Below, in pieces: positions 7,582 through 15,534 of a stretch of 37,230 nucleotides of DNA (positions within the stretch are counted from its first letter, which is position 1; each line of letters opens with the position of its first letter). The notes beneath the pieces were generated by a model that saw nothing but the letters and a program-made list of their open reading frames with translations, made no database searches and was not told the DNA's origin. Origin of the DNA: Acidobacteriota bacterium (lineage in GTDB: Bacteria > Acidobacteriota > Terriglobia > 20CM-2-55-15); NCBI GenBank assembly GCA_022821145.1, contig JAJEEE010000036.1:1-37230 (forward strand), read 5' to 3'. The position numbers were made by a program, and so were the translations under genes.

Positions 7582-9033
7582 GTGAGTCGACCGCGGCCCG
7601 CTGATTTCTTCAAGGACTGGAAAGAACGCGAAGCCCTCGCCGAGGCGATGATTCCCGTCATCGGCAAGCTCAACCGCAACAACAACGTGTCGCTGTACAT
7701 GTACGGCCGCAACATGGTGCGCCGCTCGGTCATCGACCTGATGAAGCTGCATCGCTTCGTGCGCCAGATCGAGCACAACGAGCTGTCCGTCTACGAGACG
7801 TTCCCCATCATCGAGGCGCTCTCGAAGATGGACCTGGGACCCGCGCACATCGACGTCGGCAAGCTGGCCGTGATGTTCCAGGCACAGCAGGACCGCCCGC
7901 TCGGCGATTTCCTCCGCGACCAGGTGGGCGACGCCATAGGCCGTCGGCGCAAGCCGCTGCCCCAGCCTCAGGACGTCGTGCTCTACGGCTTCGGACGCAT
8001 CGGACGTCTCGTCGCGCGGCTGCTGATCGAGAAGGCCGGCGGCGGCGATGTCCTGCGGCTGCGCGCGGTCGTGGTCCGCAAGGGCCGCAGCGGCGCCGAC
8101 CTGGCCAAGCGCGCCAGCCTGCTGCGCCGCGACTCCGTGCACGGCTCGTTCCGCGGCACGATCCGCGTCCTCGAGGACGAGAACCGGCTCGTCTGCAATG
8201 GCAACGAGATCCAGTTCATCGACGCCGACTCGCCCGACGAGGTGGACTACACGCGATACGGCATCCGTGACGCCCTGATCGTGGACAACACCGGCGCCTG
8301 GCGCGACGAGGCCGGGCTCGGGCGGCACCTGCGGTGTCCCGGCGTGTCCCGCGTGCTTCTCACCGCCCCCGGCAAGGGCGGCATTCCCAACGTCGTGTAC
8401 GGAGTGAATCACGACGCCATCACCCCGTCGGAACGGCTCGTTTCGGCCGCCTCCTGCACCACCAACGCCATTGTCCCTGTATTGAAAGTCCTGCTGGAAC
8501 GGTTCGGCATCGAGAAAGGCCACGTGGAGACGGTGCACGCCTACACCAACGACCAGAACCTGAACGACAACTACCACCGGCGGGCGCGGCGTGGCCGAAG
8601 CGCGCCGCTGAACATGGTGTTGACCGAGACCGGCGCCGCGACGGCCGTGGCGAAGGCCATCCCGGAGCTGGAGGGCAAGCTCACAGGCAACTCCATCCGC
8701 GTGCCCACGCCGGACGTCTCCATCGCGATCATCCACGTGAAGTTCGGCCGGGCGGTCGGCACGGAGGAACTGAACGAGTTCCTGCGCCAGACCGCCCTGC
8801 ACTCGAAGCGGCAGCAACAGATCGGCTACACCATTTCCGACGAAGCCGTATCCACGGATTTCGTGGGCGACCGGCACGCGTGCGTCGTCGACTCGAAGGC
8901 CACGATCACCAACGGCGACACGGCCGTCGTCTACTGCTGGTACGACAACGAGTTCGGCTACTGTTGCCAGGTCGTCCGGACGCTCGAGACGATGGCCGGC
9001 GTCGAGTGGGAGATGTACCCGCGTACGGGATGA
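7582..9033 (+). CDS. gap: glyceraldehyde-3-phosphate dehydrogenase, large (~480 aa) form
   Basis: This enzyme catalyses the reversible oxidation and phosphorylation of glyceraldehyde-3-P with NAD(P). The 483-residue product has the Rossmann motif YGFGRIGRLVARLL (about residue 135), the active-site block AASCTTNAIVPV with Cys292, and the C-terminal WYDNEFGY. It is about 150 residues longer than standard GapA, because of an N-terminal extension with REALAEAMIPVIGKLNRNNN and DLGPAHIDVGKLAVMFQ. This matches the long GAPDH class known from Pseudomonas and Vibrio, which has been linked to gluconeogenic flux. Start is GTG at 7582 with only a weak ribosome binding site. The gene is convergent with the next one, 10 bases away. 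Its place near pckA and the glg genes fits triose-P/glycogen interconversion. Confidence 0.95.
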   Translation: MSRPRPADFFKDWKEREALAEAMIPVIGKLNRNNNVSLYMYGRNMVRRSVIDLMKLHRFVRQIEHNELSVYETFPIIEALSKMDLGPAHIDVGKLAVMFQAQQDRPLGDFLRDQVGDAIGRRRKPLPQPQDVVLYGFGRIGRLVARLLIEKAGGGDVLRLRAVVVRKGRSGADLAKRASLLRRDSVHGSFRGTIRVLEDENRLVCNGNEIQFIDADSPDEVDYTRYGIRDALIVDNTGAWRDEAGLGRHLRCPGVSRVLLTAPGKGGIPNVVYGVNHDAITPSERLVSAASCTTNAIVPVLKVLLERFGIEKGHVETVHAYTNDQNLNDNYHRRARRGRSAPLNMVLTETGAATAVAKAIPELEGKLTGNSIRVPTPDVSIAIIHVKFGRAVGTEELNEFLRQTALHSKRQQQIGYTISDEAVSTDFVGDRHACVVDSKATITNGDTAVVYCWYDNEFGYCCQVVRTLETMAGVEWEMYPRTG

Positions 9034-9043
9034 AGCGTCCCCC

Positions 9044-10372
9044 CTAGTCGAAGCTGAAGATGTCTTCCTCTTCCGGCCGCTGCATACCCGGCTCCCAATA
9101 CTTTTCCCAGAGCTGGGCCCAGGGCCGCCCGTACATGTCCAGCATCTCGTATTCGAAGACGCTGCCCGGCGTCATCGGCGTTCCCGTGCCGTCGATCGGG
9201 TAGATGGTCTGCAGGCATTCGATGAAGGTCTGCGGATCGCCGTCCTCGAACCCGCTGGTCCTGAGGTAGTTCCGGACGATGCGCACGGGCTCCACCAGGG
9301 CCTCGGGATCGTAGAAGATCGCCTCGTGATTGAGGCCGAGGAGCGTGCCGCCGTCATCGTGCATCGGCGCGTAGATCTCGATCGACTGCATCCGGTTGGA
9401 ATGCTCGATCGCCGCGTGCGTCTTCCAGCCCTGGATGTTCGAGGTCCAGGTGATCAGCGTGTCCTGGTCCCAGAAGCCGATCGTTTCCCCGTACCAGCGC
9501 GGCACGTCGGCGCCGAGCCGCGGCACCACGCCCTCCATGTTGAACTCGCGCCCGATGTGGATGTTGGTGACGAAGTTGTCCGCCACGCCGGTCATGATCT
9601 GGACGATCGAGGGCGTCACCATGATGCTGTGATCGCGCACGGCGGCCCCGTGCCAACGGCGCAGGAAACCTTCGGGCCAGCAGTACTGCGACGGCCACAT
9701 CGCCTTGTTCGTGACCCCGTGATGATAGGCCTCCTGCACGAACCGCGCCTGGTACTCGTCGGTCAGCAGCGACAGGACGGTCGGAATCTGCACCTGGCCC
9801 ATACGGAACCAGTACCCGCCGGCGGCGCGGTACCGGCCGGTCCACTCGCCGGGCACCGTGGCGTAGGTGTGCTCGGTCGGGCCGCCGCGGACGCGCGCTT
9901 CCTCGCGGAGCGCTTCGTAGTGTGCCTCGGCCGTCTCGAACCCGTACGGGCTGACGATGGCCTCGCGCGGATAGTCGCGGTCGCAACGCCCCCAGGCCGC
10001 CGTTCGCGGCGGGTCCTCGCCGAGCAGAACCTCGGCGTTGCGGGTCCAGAAGCCCTCGATCGCGACCGAGCTGTTGCAACGGAAGTACCGCGGATCGCTC
10101 CAAAGTTCCCGGTCCTGGTAGTAGTCCGTGGTCGTGAACATGTCCACCGGGAGCGGCTCGACGCCCGGCGGCGTCTCGCCGGCGCGGGCCGAGCCGTTGA
10201 AGCCTCCGCGGCCGCCGGCGCCGACCGTTTCGTAGTCGTTGATGTCCGCCGGCATCGGCGCGCCGCGGCCGACGCTCGCGAAACCGGGATCCACCACCTG
10301 CTGCGCGAAGCCGTTCGATGCAACCCCGAATGACAGCGACAACGCAGCCGCGCTCCATCCAGCCCACTTCAT
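9044..10372 (-). CDS. large secreted protein distantly related to the GRWEGDTLV family
   Basis: This 442-residue exported protein has a signal peptide ([20 protein letters not shown], cleavage near GFAQQ). Its C-terminal half contains [20 protein letters not shown] followed by [12 protein letters not shown] and [19 protein letters not shown]. These blocks align in order with GRWEGDTLVVEV, LVERYTMVDAD and YEATITDPEVFTRPW of the proteins at 1062-2746. The N-terminal half is specific to this protein and includes several aromatic stretches. A GGGAGGAA ribosome binding site precedes the ATG at 10372. The function is unknown. It sits alone between the convergent GAPDH gene and phosphoglucomutase. 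Confidence 0.75.
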   Translation of the reverse strand: MKWAGWSAAALSLSFGVASNGFAQQVVDPGFASVGRGAPMPADINDYETVGAGGRGGFNGSARAGETPPGVEPLPVDMFTTTDYYQDRELWSDPRYFRCNSSVAIEGFWTRNAEVLLGEDPPRTAAWGRCDRDYPREAIVSPYGFETAEAHYEALREEARVRGGPTEHTYATVPGEWTGRYRAAGGYWFRMGQVQIPTVLSLLTDEYQARFVQEAYHHGVTNKAMWPSQYCWPEGFLRRWHGAAVRDHSIMVTPSIVQIMTGVADNFVTNIHIGREFNMEGVVPRLGADVPRWYGETIGFWDQDTLITWTSNIQGWKTHAAIEHSNRMQSIEIYAPMHDDGGTLLGLNHEAIFYDPEALVEPVRIVRNYLRTSGFEDGDPQTFIECLQTIYPIDGTGTPMTPGSVFEYEMLDMYGRPWAQLWEKYWEPGMQRPEEEDIFSFD

Positions 10373-10438
10373 GATCGTTCCTCCCGCGGGATCCCCCGCA
10401 CCCATCGATGTTCGGTCGTCAATGAAGCTACTTCCCCT

Positions 10439-10466
10439 CCGTGGGCCTGTCCACGGATTTCCGTGG
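10439..10466 (-). terminator. alternating inverted repeats after pgm, possible terminator
   Basis: Three 6-base arms occur in a row: ccgtgg (10439-10444), ccacgg (10451-10456) and ccgtgg (10461-10466). The middle arm can pair with either neighbour, giving two mutually exclusive hairpins with loops of 6 and 4 bases. They lie just past the pgm stop and before the next minus-strand gene. No T-run follows, so a standard intrinsic terminator is not assured. Confidence 0.35.
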
Positions 10467-10474
10467 CCGCCGTC

Positions 10475-12109
10475 TCAGCCGAGCGCGCACCTTACCAGCG
10501 CCGCGGCTTCGTCCTGGATCGCCCGCAAATGATCGGCGCCCTTGAAGCTCTCCGCGTAGATCTTGTAGACGGACTCGGTGCCCGACGGCCGCGCGGCGAA
10601 CCATCCGTCGCCGGCGACGACCTTGAGACCTCCGATCGGCGCGCCGTTCCCCGGCGCCCGCGTGAAACGGCCCGTGATGGGCTCGCCCGCGAGTTCACTC
10701 GCCCGAACGTCGTCCGGCGACAGGCGTTTCAGTCGGTCCTTCGCCTCCGGCTCGCACGGAACGTCGACCCTCGCGTAGACCGCCCGGCCGTGACGGTCTT
10801 CGAGCTCCGCGTAGTGCGCGGACGGGTCCCGGCCGGTCACGGCCGTGATCTCGGCCGCGAGCAGGGCCAGGCTGAACCCGTCCTTGTCCGTGGTCCACGC
10901 CGTCTGGTCCCGCCGAAGAAACGCGGCGCCCGCGCTTTCCTCGCCCCCGAAGCCCAGCCGCCCGCCGTGGAGCCCGTCGACGAACCACTTGAAACCCACC
11001 GGCGTCTCGAAGAGCTCGCGTCCGAGATCGCGCGTCACGCGATCGATCATCGTGCTCGAGACCAGCGTCTTCCCCACTCGGACCGACGGGGCCCAGCCGC
11101 GCGTCTCGAACAGGTACCGGATCGCGACGGCCAGGTAGTGGTTCGGGTTCATCAGGCCGGACCGGGTCACGACGCCGTGCCGGTCGCAGTCGGGATCGTT
11201 GCCGAACGCGATGTCATAGTCGTCCTTCAGCTCCAGGAGACGCGCCATGGCGAAACGGGACGAACAGTCCATGCGTATCTGCCCGTCGTGGTCCATCGGG
11301 ACGAACCGGAAGTCGGGGGACACCTCGCCGTGGGTGACCGTCAGGTCGATGCCGTATCGCTCGGCGATGGGCGCCCAATACTCGCACGCGGCGCCGCCCA
11401 TCGGGTCGACGCCCACGCGCAGTTCCGAGCGCGCGATGGCCGCCATGTCGACGACGTTGGACAGGTCCTCGACGAACGGCCGCACGAAGTCGACCGCGCG
11501 AGTGGTCTCTTCGGCCATCGCGCGGTCGATCGGCAGACGCGGCGCGTCCCGGACTTCCCGTTCCAGGATCCGGTTCGCGCGTTCCTCGATCGCGCGGGTG
11601 GTCTCGACGTCGGCGGGACCGCCGTGGGGCATGTTGTACTTGACGCCCCCGTCGCGCGGCGGGTTGTGCGACGGCGTGATGACGACGCCGTCCGCGCGGG
11701 GCGCGGACGCGTTCCGGTTATGGGTCAGGATCGCGTGCGATATGACCGGGGTCGGCGTATACCCCCCGTGTTCCTGTACGCGAAGCTCGACGCCGTGCGC
11801 GGCGAGCACCTCGATGGCCGTGGTGTGCGCCGCTTCCGACAGCGCGTGCGTGTCCATTCCCATGAACAGCGGCCCGTCGACCCCGCGGTCGCGGCGGTGC
11901 TCGGCGATCGCCTGGAAGATCGCCCGGACGTGGTCCTCGTTGAAGCTCATCGCCAGCGAGGTGCCGCGGTGGCCCGAGGTCCCGAAAGCCACGCGCTGCG
12001 CATCGACGTCGGGATCGGGCCGTCCGCGGCGGTAGGCGTCCATCAGGGCCGGAATCGACTCCAGGCGGTCCGGCGGACACGGTCGGCCCGCGTGCTCGTG
12101 TATCGACAT
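10475..12109 (-). CDS. pgm: phosphoglucomutase (alpha-D-glucose phosphate-specific)
   Basis: This enzyme interconverts glucose-6-P and glucose-1-P, the entry and exit step of glycogen metabolism. The 544-residue length matches E. coli Pgm (546). Visible motifs are VAFGTSGHRG near the N-terminus, the phosphoserine loop VITPSHNPP with Ser147, the metal-binding loop GNDPDCDRHG, the sugar-binding loop GFGGEESAGAAF and the phosphate-binding loop ARPSGTE near the C-terminus. The ATG at 12109 follows a GGAGTGA ribosome binding site. It is divergent from glgC, with starts 99 bases apart, so the two genes that make and use glucose-1-P may share a control region. Confidence 0.97.
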   Translation of the reverse strand: MSIHEHAGRPCPPDRLESIPALMDAYRRGRPDPDVDAQRVAFGTSGHRGTSLAMSFNEDHVRAIFQAIAEHRRDRGVDGPLFMGMDTHALSEAAHTTAIEVLAAHGVELRVQEHGGYTPTPVISHAILTHNRNASAPRADGVVITPSHNPPRDGGVKYNMPHGGPADVETTRAIEERANRILEREVRDAPRLPIDRAMAEETTRAVDFVRPFVEDLSNVVDMAAIARSELRVGVDPMGGAACEYWAPIAERYGIDLTVTHGEVSPDFRFVPMDHDGQIRMDCSSRFAMARLLELKDDYDIAFGNDPDCDRHGVVTRSGLMNPNHYLAVAIRYLFETRGWAPSVRVGKTLVSSTMIDRVTRDLGRELFETPVGFKWFVDGLHGGRLGFGGEESAGAAFLRRDQTAWTTDKDGFSLALLAAEITAVTGRDPSAHYAELEDRHGRAVYARVDVPCEPEAKDRLKRLSPDDVRASELAGEPITGRFTRAPGNGAPIGGLKVVAGDGWFAARPSGTESVYKIYAESFKGADHLRAIQDEAAALVRCALG

Positions 12110-12193
12110 GTCTTCACTCCACGCCGGCCCATCATGCGTGCGCCGCGTGCCGGATGCAAGGGGCCGCCCTGGCGCGGTCCCGGCGACTATGTG

Positions 12194-12199
12194 TACGAT
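12194..12199 (+). promoter_or_regulatory. -10-like TACGAT before glgC
   Basis: TACGAT ends 9 bases before the GTG at 12209. If it is the -10 element, the transcript would start about 3 bases before the codon, which agrees with the absence of a Shine-Dalgarno sequence and suggests a nearly leaderless mRNA. No clear -35 is seen. Confidence 0.28.
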
Positions 12200-12208
12200 A
12201 CGGTCGTC

Positions 12209-13459
12209 GTGGAGTTGCGGATCCTGGGAATGGTCATGGCCGGCGGGCGCGGGAGCCGGCTGCGTCCCCTGACGAACCTGCGGAGCAAGCCGGCCGTCCC
12301 CTTCGCCGGGAAGTACCGGATCATCGACTTCGTTCTCAGCAACTTCGTCAACTCGGGAATCCACTCGATCTACGTCCTGACGCAGTTCCGCGCCCAGGCC
12401 CTGCTGCAGCACCTCCGGGACGGCTGGTCTTTCGGCGACCTGCAGAAGCAGCGGTTCATCATTCCGGTTCCCGCGCAGATGAACATCGGCGACCACTGGT
12501 ATCTCGGCACGGCCGACGCCATCTTCCAGAACCTGAACCTGATCGAGCGCTCGCAACCGGACCTGGTCGCCATCTTCGGCGCGGACCACGTCTACACGAT
12601 GGACCTCCGTCAGATGATCCGGTTTCACCGCGAGCGGTCCGCGGCCACGACCGTGTCCGCGCTCCCGATACCGGCAAGCGAGTCCAGGCAGTTCGGGACC
12701 ATCGAGGTCGACGACGACTGGCGGATCACCGGTTTCCGCGAGAAGACGCCGGACGCGCCCGAAATACCGCACCGCCCCGGGTGGTGCCTGGCGTCGATGG
12801 GGAACTACCTTTTCTCGACCGACGTCCTGTGCGACGTGCTGCGGAAGAACGCGTCGGACGAAGGCACGCGCCACGATTTCGGCCACGACATCCTACCCAA
12901 GTTGATCCAGGAGCAGCCCGTCTACGCGTACGACTTCCAATCCAACCAGGTGCCCGGCGAGAGCGAGTGGAACGCCGGTTACTGGCGCGACGTCGGAACG
13001 ATCGACGCCTACTTCGAGGCCAACATGGAAGTGCGGAGCATCGAGCCGCGCCTGAACCTCTACAACCAGGAATGGCCGATCCGGACGTCCGCCTACCCGG
13101 AAGGCCCGGTCAAGTGCACGTTCAACGAACACGGCAAGCGCGGCGTGCTTCTCGATTCGACGGCCGCCTCGGGCAGCATCATCGCCGGCGGCGAGGTCGT
13201 CGACTCGGTGCTGGGCCGCCGGGTATTCGTCGACGCCCGCGCCGAAGTGGCGGAATCGATTCTCCTGGAGAACTGCCGCGTCGGCGCCGGCGCGCGGCTG
13301 CGCCGCGTCATCGTGGACCGGAACGCCATCGTGCCGCCGGCCGCCGAGATCGGCTACGATCGGAAGAAGGACAGCGCGCGCTACACGGTGACCGAGAGCG
13401 GCGTCGTCGTCGTACCGGGCCCGCCGACGGTGATTCCCCTCACCGGCGTGGAAATCTGA
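12209..13459 (+). CDS. glgC: glucose-1-phosphate adenylyltransferase (ADP-glucose pyrophosphorylase)
   Basis: This enzyme makes ADP-glucose from glucose-1-P and ATP, the committed step of bacterial glycogen synthesis. The 416-residue protein opens with ILGMVMAGGRGSRLRPLT (nucleotide binding). It continues with SKPAVPFAGKYRIIDFVLSN, HWYLGTADAIFQN, AIFGADHVYTMD, WNAGYWRDVGTIDAYFEANM and a C-terminal left-handed beta-helix (VVDSVLGRRVFVDARAEV, ESILLENCRVGAGA). Length fits the family (about 410-430). GTG 12209 is chosen because it places the start directly before ELRILGMV, as in other GlgC proteins; an ATG at 12230 would cut into the first strand. The debranching gene begins 8 bases after its stop, so they form an operon. 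Confidence 0.95.
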   Translation: MELRILGMVMAGGRGSRLRPLTNLRSKPAVPFAGKYRIIDFVLSNFVNSGIHSIYVLTQFRAQALLQHLRDGWSFGDLQKQRFIIPVPAQMNIGDHWYLGTADAIFQNLNLIERSQPDLVAIFGADHVYTMDLRQMIRFHRERSAATTVSALPIPASESRQFGTIEVDDDWRITGFREKTPDAPEIPHRPGWCLASMGNYLFSTDVLCDVLRKNASDEGTRHDFGHDILPKLIQEQPVYAYDFQSNQVPGESEWNAGYWRDVGTIDAYFEANMEVRSIEPRLNLYNQEWPIRTSAYPEGPVKCTFNEHGKRGVLLDSTAASGSIIAGGEVVDSVLGRRVFVDARAEVAESILLENCRVGAGARLRRVIVDRNAIVPPAAEIGYDRKKDSARYTVTESGVVVVPGPPTVIPLTGVEI

Positions 13460-13467
13460 CGGCGTCG

Positions 13468-15534
13468 GTGCGACGACACGACGCGAGATTCGGCGTCCGC
13501 GCCGGCGAACGGTTCCCCCCGGGCGCGACGCCCCGACCGGCCGGCGTCAACTTCTCCACCTTCGGCCCCGACGCGAAGCGCATGGCGCTGTGTCTGTACG
13601 AGAGAGCGGACGATACGACCCCCATCCAGACGATCGAGCTCGAGCCCGACGTCCACGTCACATCGTCCTACTGGCACGTATTCGTCGAAGGCGCTGAACC
13701 CGGTCTGTACTACGCGTGGCGGACGGACGCGTCCTCGGCCGAGATCCTCGACCCCTGGGCGCGGGCCGTCGACGCGGGCCGTCGACGCGGGCGCGTGGTC
13801 GAAACCGGCGCCTACGACTGGGAGGGTGACGGCCCCCTGGACCGCCCCACCGAGGACAGCGTCATCTACGAGATGCACGTCGGGGGATTCACGCGCGGCG
13901 ATGCGTCCGCCGTGAGCCGTCCGGGCACGTTCGGCGCCGTCGTGGAGAAGATCCCCTATCTGAAGGCGCTGGGAATCACCGACGTCGAGCTGATGCCGGT
14001 GATGGCGTTCGACGCCGACGACTTGCCCGACGGGGCGGCGCGACTGGGCCTGACCAATTTCTGGGGCTACAGCCCCTACGGTTTCCACGCGCCTCACCCG
14101 CGGTACGCCGCGGGCGGCGATGCGCCGACGGAGTTTCGAGACATGGTCAAGGCCCTCCACCGGGCGGGTATCGGGGTCATTCTCGACGTGGTCCTGAACC
14201 ACACCGCCGAGGGCGGGGCGGGCGGCCCCACCATCCACTTCAAGAGCCTAGCGGCGGACGTTTTCTATCACATGGAGCCGGGACATCCAGACCGGTACCG
14301 CGACTACTCGGGTTGCGGGAACACGCTGAACTGCAACCACCCGGTCGTAGCGGAATTCCTTGTTCGATGCCTGGAGTACTGGGTCGAGGAAATGCACGTG
14401 GACGGGTTCCGCATCGATCTGGCCAGCGTGCTGACCCGCGGCGAGGACGGGCGGCCGATGGCCCATCCACCCGTCCTCCGGATGATCGAGGACTCGCCCG
14501 CGCTCCGGCGCGCGAAGTTGATCGCCGAGCCGTGGGACGCGGCGGGCCTGTACCAGGTGGGCGAATACCAGGGCGCCCGGTGGATGGAGTGGAACGGACG
14601 TTACCGGGATACGATCCGCAGAGCCCTCGGCGGAGAGCCGGGCATGCTGGGCGAGCTGGCCACGCGCGTCGCGGGCAGCAGCGACCTGTACGGGAAGAAC
14701 GGCAAGCGGCCGACCCACGGGGTCAACTTCGTCACTTGCCACGACGGGTTCACGCTGTGGGACCTGGTCAGTTACGAAACCAAGCGCAACCAGGCCAACG
14801 GCGAGAACAACCGGGACGGCAGCGACCGGAATCTCGCCTGGAACTGCGGCGTGGAGGGCCCCACCGACAAGCCCGGCGTTCTGGCGCTGCGCCGCCGCCG
14901 AGCCCGCAACTTCGTGGCCGTTCTGCTACTCAGCCAGGGCGTGCCGATGCTGTTGGCCGGCGACGAGGCGCTGCGCACGCAGGCGGGCAACAACAACGCC
15001 TACTGCCAGGACAACCCGATCGGCTGGTTCGACTGGCGGCGGGTCGAATCCAACGCAGGCATGCTCCGCTTCACGCGCGAGATCATCGCGCTGCGGCTGC
15101 GCCACCGCGCGTTGCGGCGCCGGGCCTTTCTCACCGGCCGGGCGGGAACCGGACGCGCGGGACAGGCCGACGTCGTCTGGCACGGGACGGAGACGAGATC
15201 GCCCGACTGGAACGATCCCGGCGCCCGCGTGCTCGGTTTCACTCTGTCCGGCCAGGACAACGATGAAGGCGACCTGCGCGTCATGCTCAACATGTCGGAC
15301 GCGGAGGCGCAGATGGCCGTCCCGTCACCGCCGGGACATCGGTGGTTTCGCGCGGTCGACACCGCGTTGGCGCCGCCGGAGGACATCGCGCCGCCCCACG
15401 ACCAGCCCGCGTTCGCGGAAACCCGGTACGCGGTCGCCCCCCACTCCGTCGTGGTTCTGGAGTCGCGGCCCCGCGCTCACGGGGCCTCGAGGACGATGCC
15501 GGCCAAGGGCGGCAGCGTGACGGGAATCGAGTAG
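13468..15534 (+). CDS. glgX: glycogen debranching enzyme, GlgX/isoamylase type (GH13)
   Basis: This enzyme cleaves alpha-1,6 branches in glycogen after phosphorylase has shortened the outer chains. The 688-residue protein has an N-terminal CBM48-like domain (GVNFSTFGPDAKRMALCLY) and a GH13 barrel. The barrel holds NFWGYSPYGFHAPHPRYA, IGVILDVVLNHTAEG, the nucleophile Asp317 in DGFRIDLASV, the acid Glu354 in LIAEPWD and Asp426 in TCHDGFTLWD. NGENNRDGSDRNLAWNCG is typical of GlgX/TreX. Start is GTG 13468, 8 bases after glgC. Its final 58 bases overlap the 3' end of the convergent glgB gene, so the last 19 codons are read on both strands. Confidence 0.93.
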   Translation: MRRHDARFGVRAGERFPPGATPRPAGVNFSTFGPDAKRMALCLYERADDTTPIQTIELEPDVHVTSSYWHVFVEGAEPGLYYAWRTDASSAEILDPWARAVDAGRRRGRVVETGAYDWEGDGPLDRPTEDSVIYEMHVGGFTRGDASAVSRPGTFGAVVEKIPYLKALGITDVELMPVMAFDADDLPDGAARLGLTNFWGYSPYGFHAPHPRYAAGGDAPTEFRDMVKALHRAGIGVILDVVLNHTAEGGAGGPTIHFKSLAADVFYHMEPGHPDRYRDYSGCGNTLNCNHPVVAEFLVRCLEYWVEEMHVDGFRIDLASVLTRGEDGRPMAHPPVLRMIEDSPALRRAKLIAEPWDAAGLYQVGEYQGARWMEWNGRYRDTIRRALGGEPGMLGELATRVAGSSDLYGKNGKRPTHGVNFVTCHDGFTLWDLVSYETKRNQANGENNRDGSDRNLAWNCGVEGPTDKPGVLALRRRRARNFVAVLLLSQGVPMLLAGDEALRTQAGNNNAYCQDNPIGWFDWRRVESNAGMLRFTREIIALRLRHRALRRRAFLTGRAGTGRAGQADVVWHGTETRSPDWNDPGARVLGFTLSGQDNDEGDLRVMLNMSDAEAQMAVPSPPGHRWFRAVDTALAPPEDIAPPHDQPAFAETRYAVAPHSVVVLESRPRAHGASRTMPAKGGSVTGIE

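Noticed and set aside
13761-13786. 13-base tandem duplication (gcgggccgtcgac twice) in glgX
   Set aside because: A 13-base insertion would shift the frame, yet the protein reads correctly on both sides. It is most likely chance repetition in GC-rich sequence, or an old compensated change.
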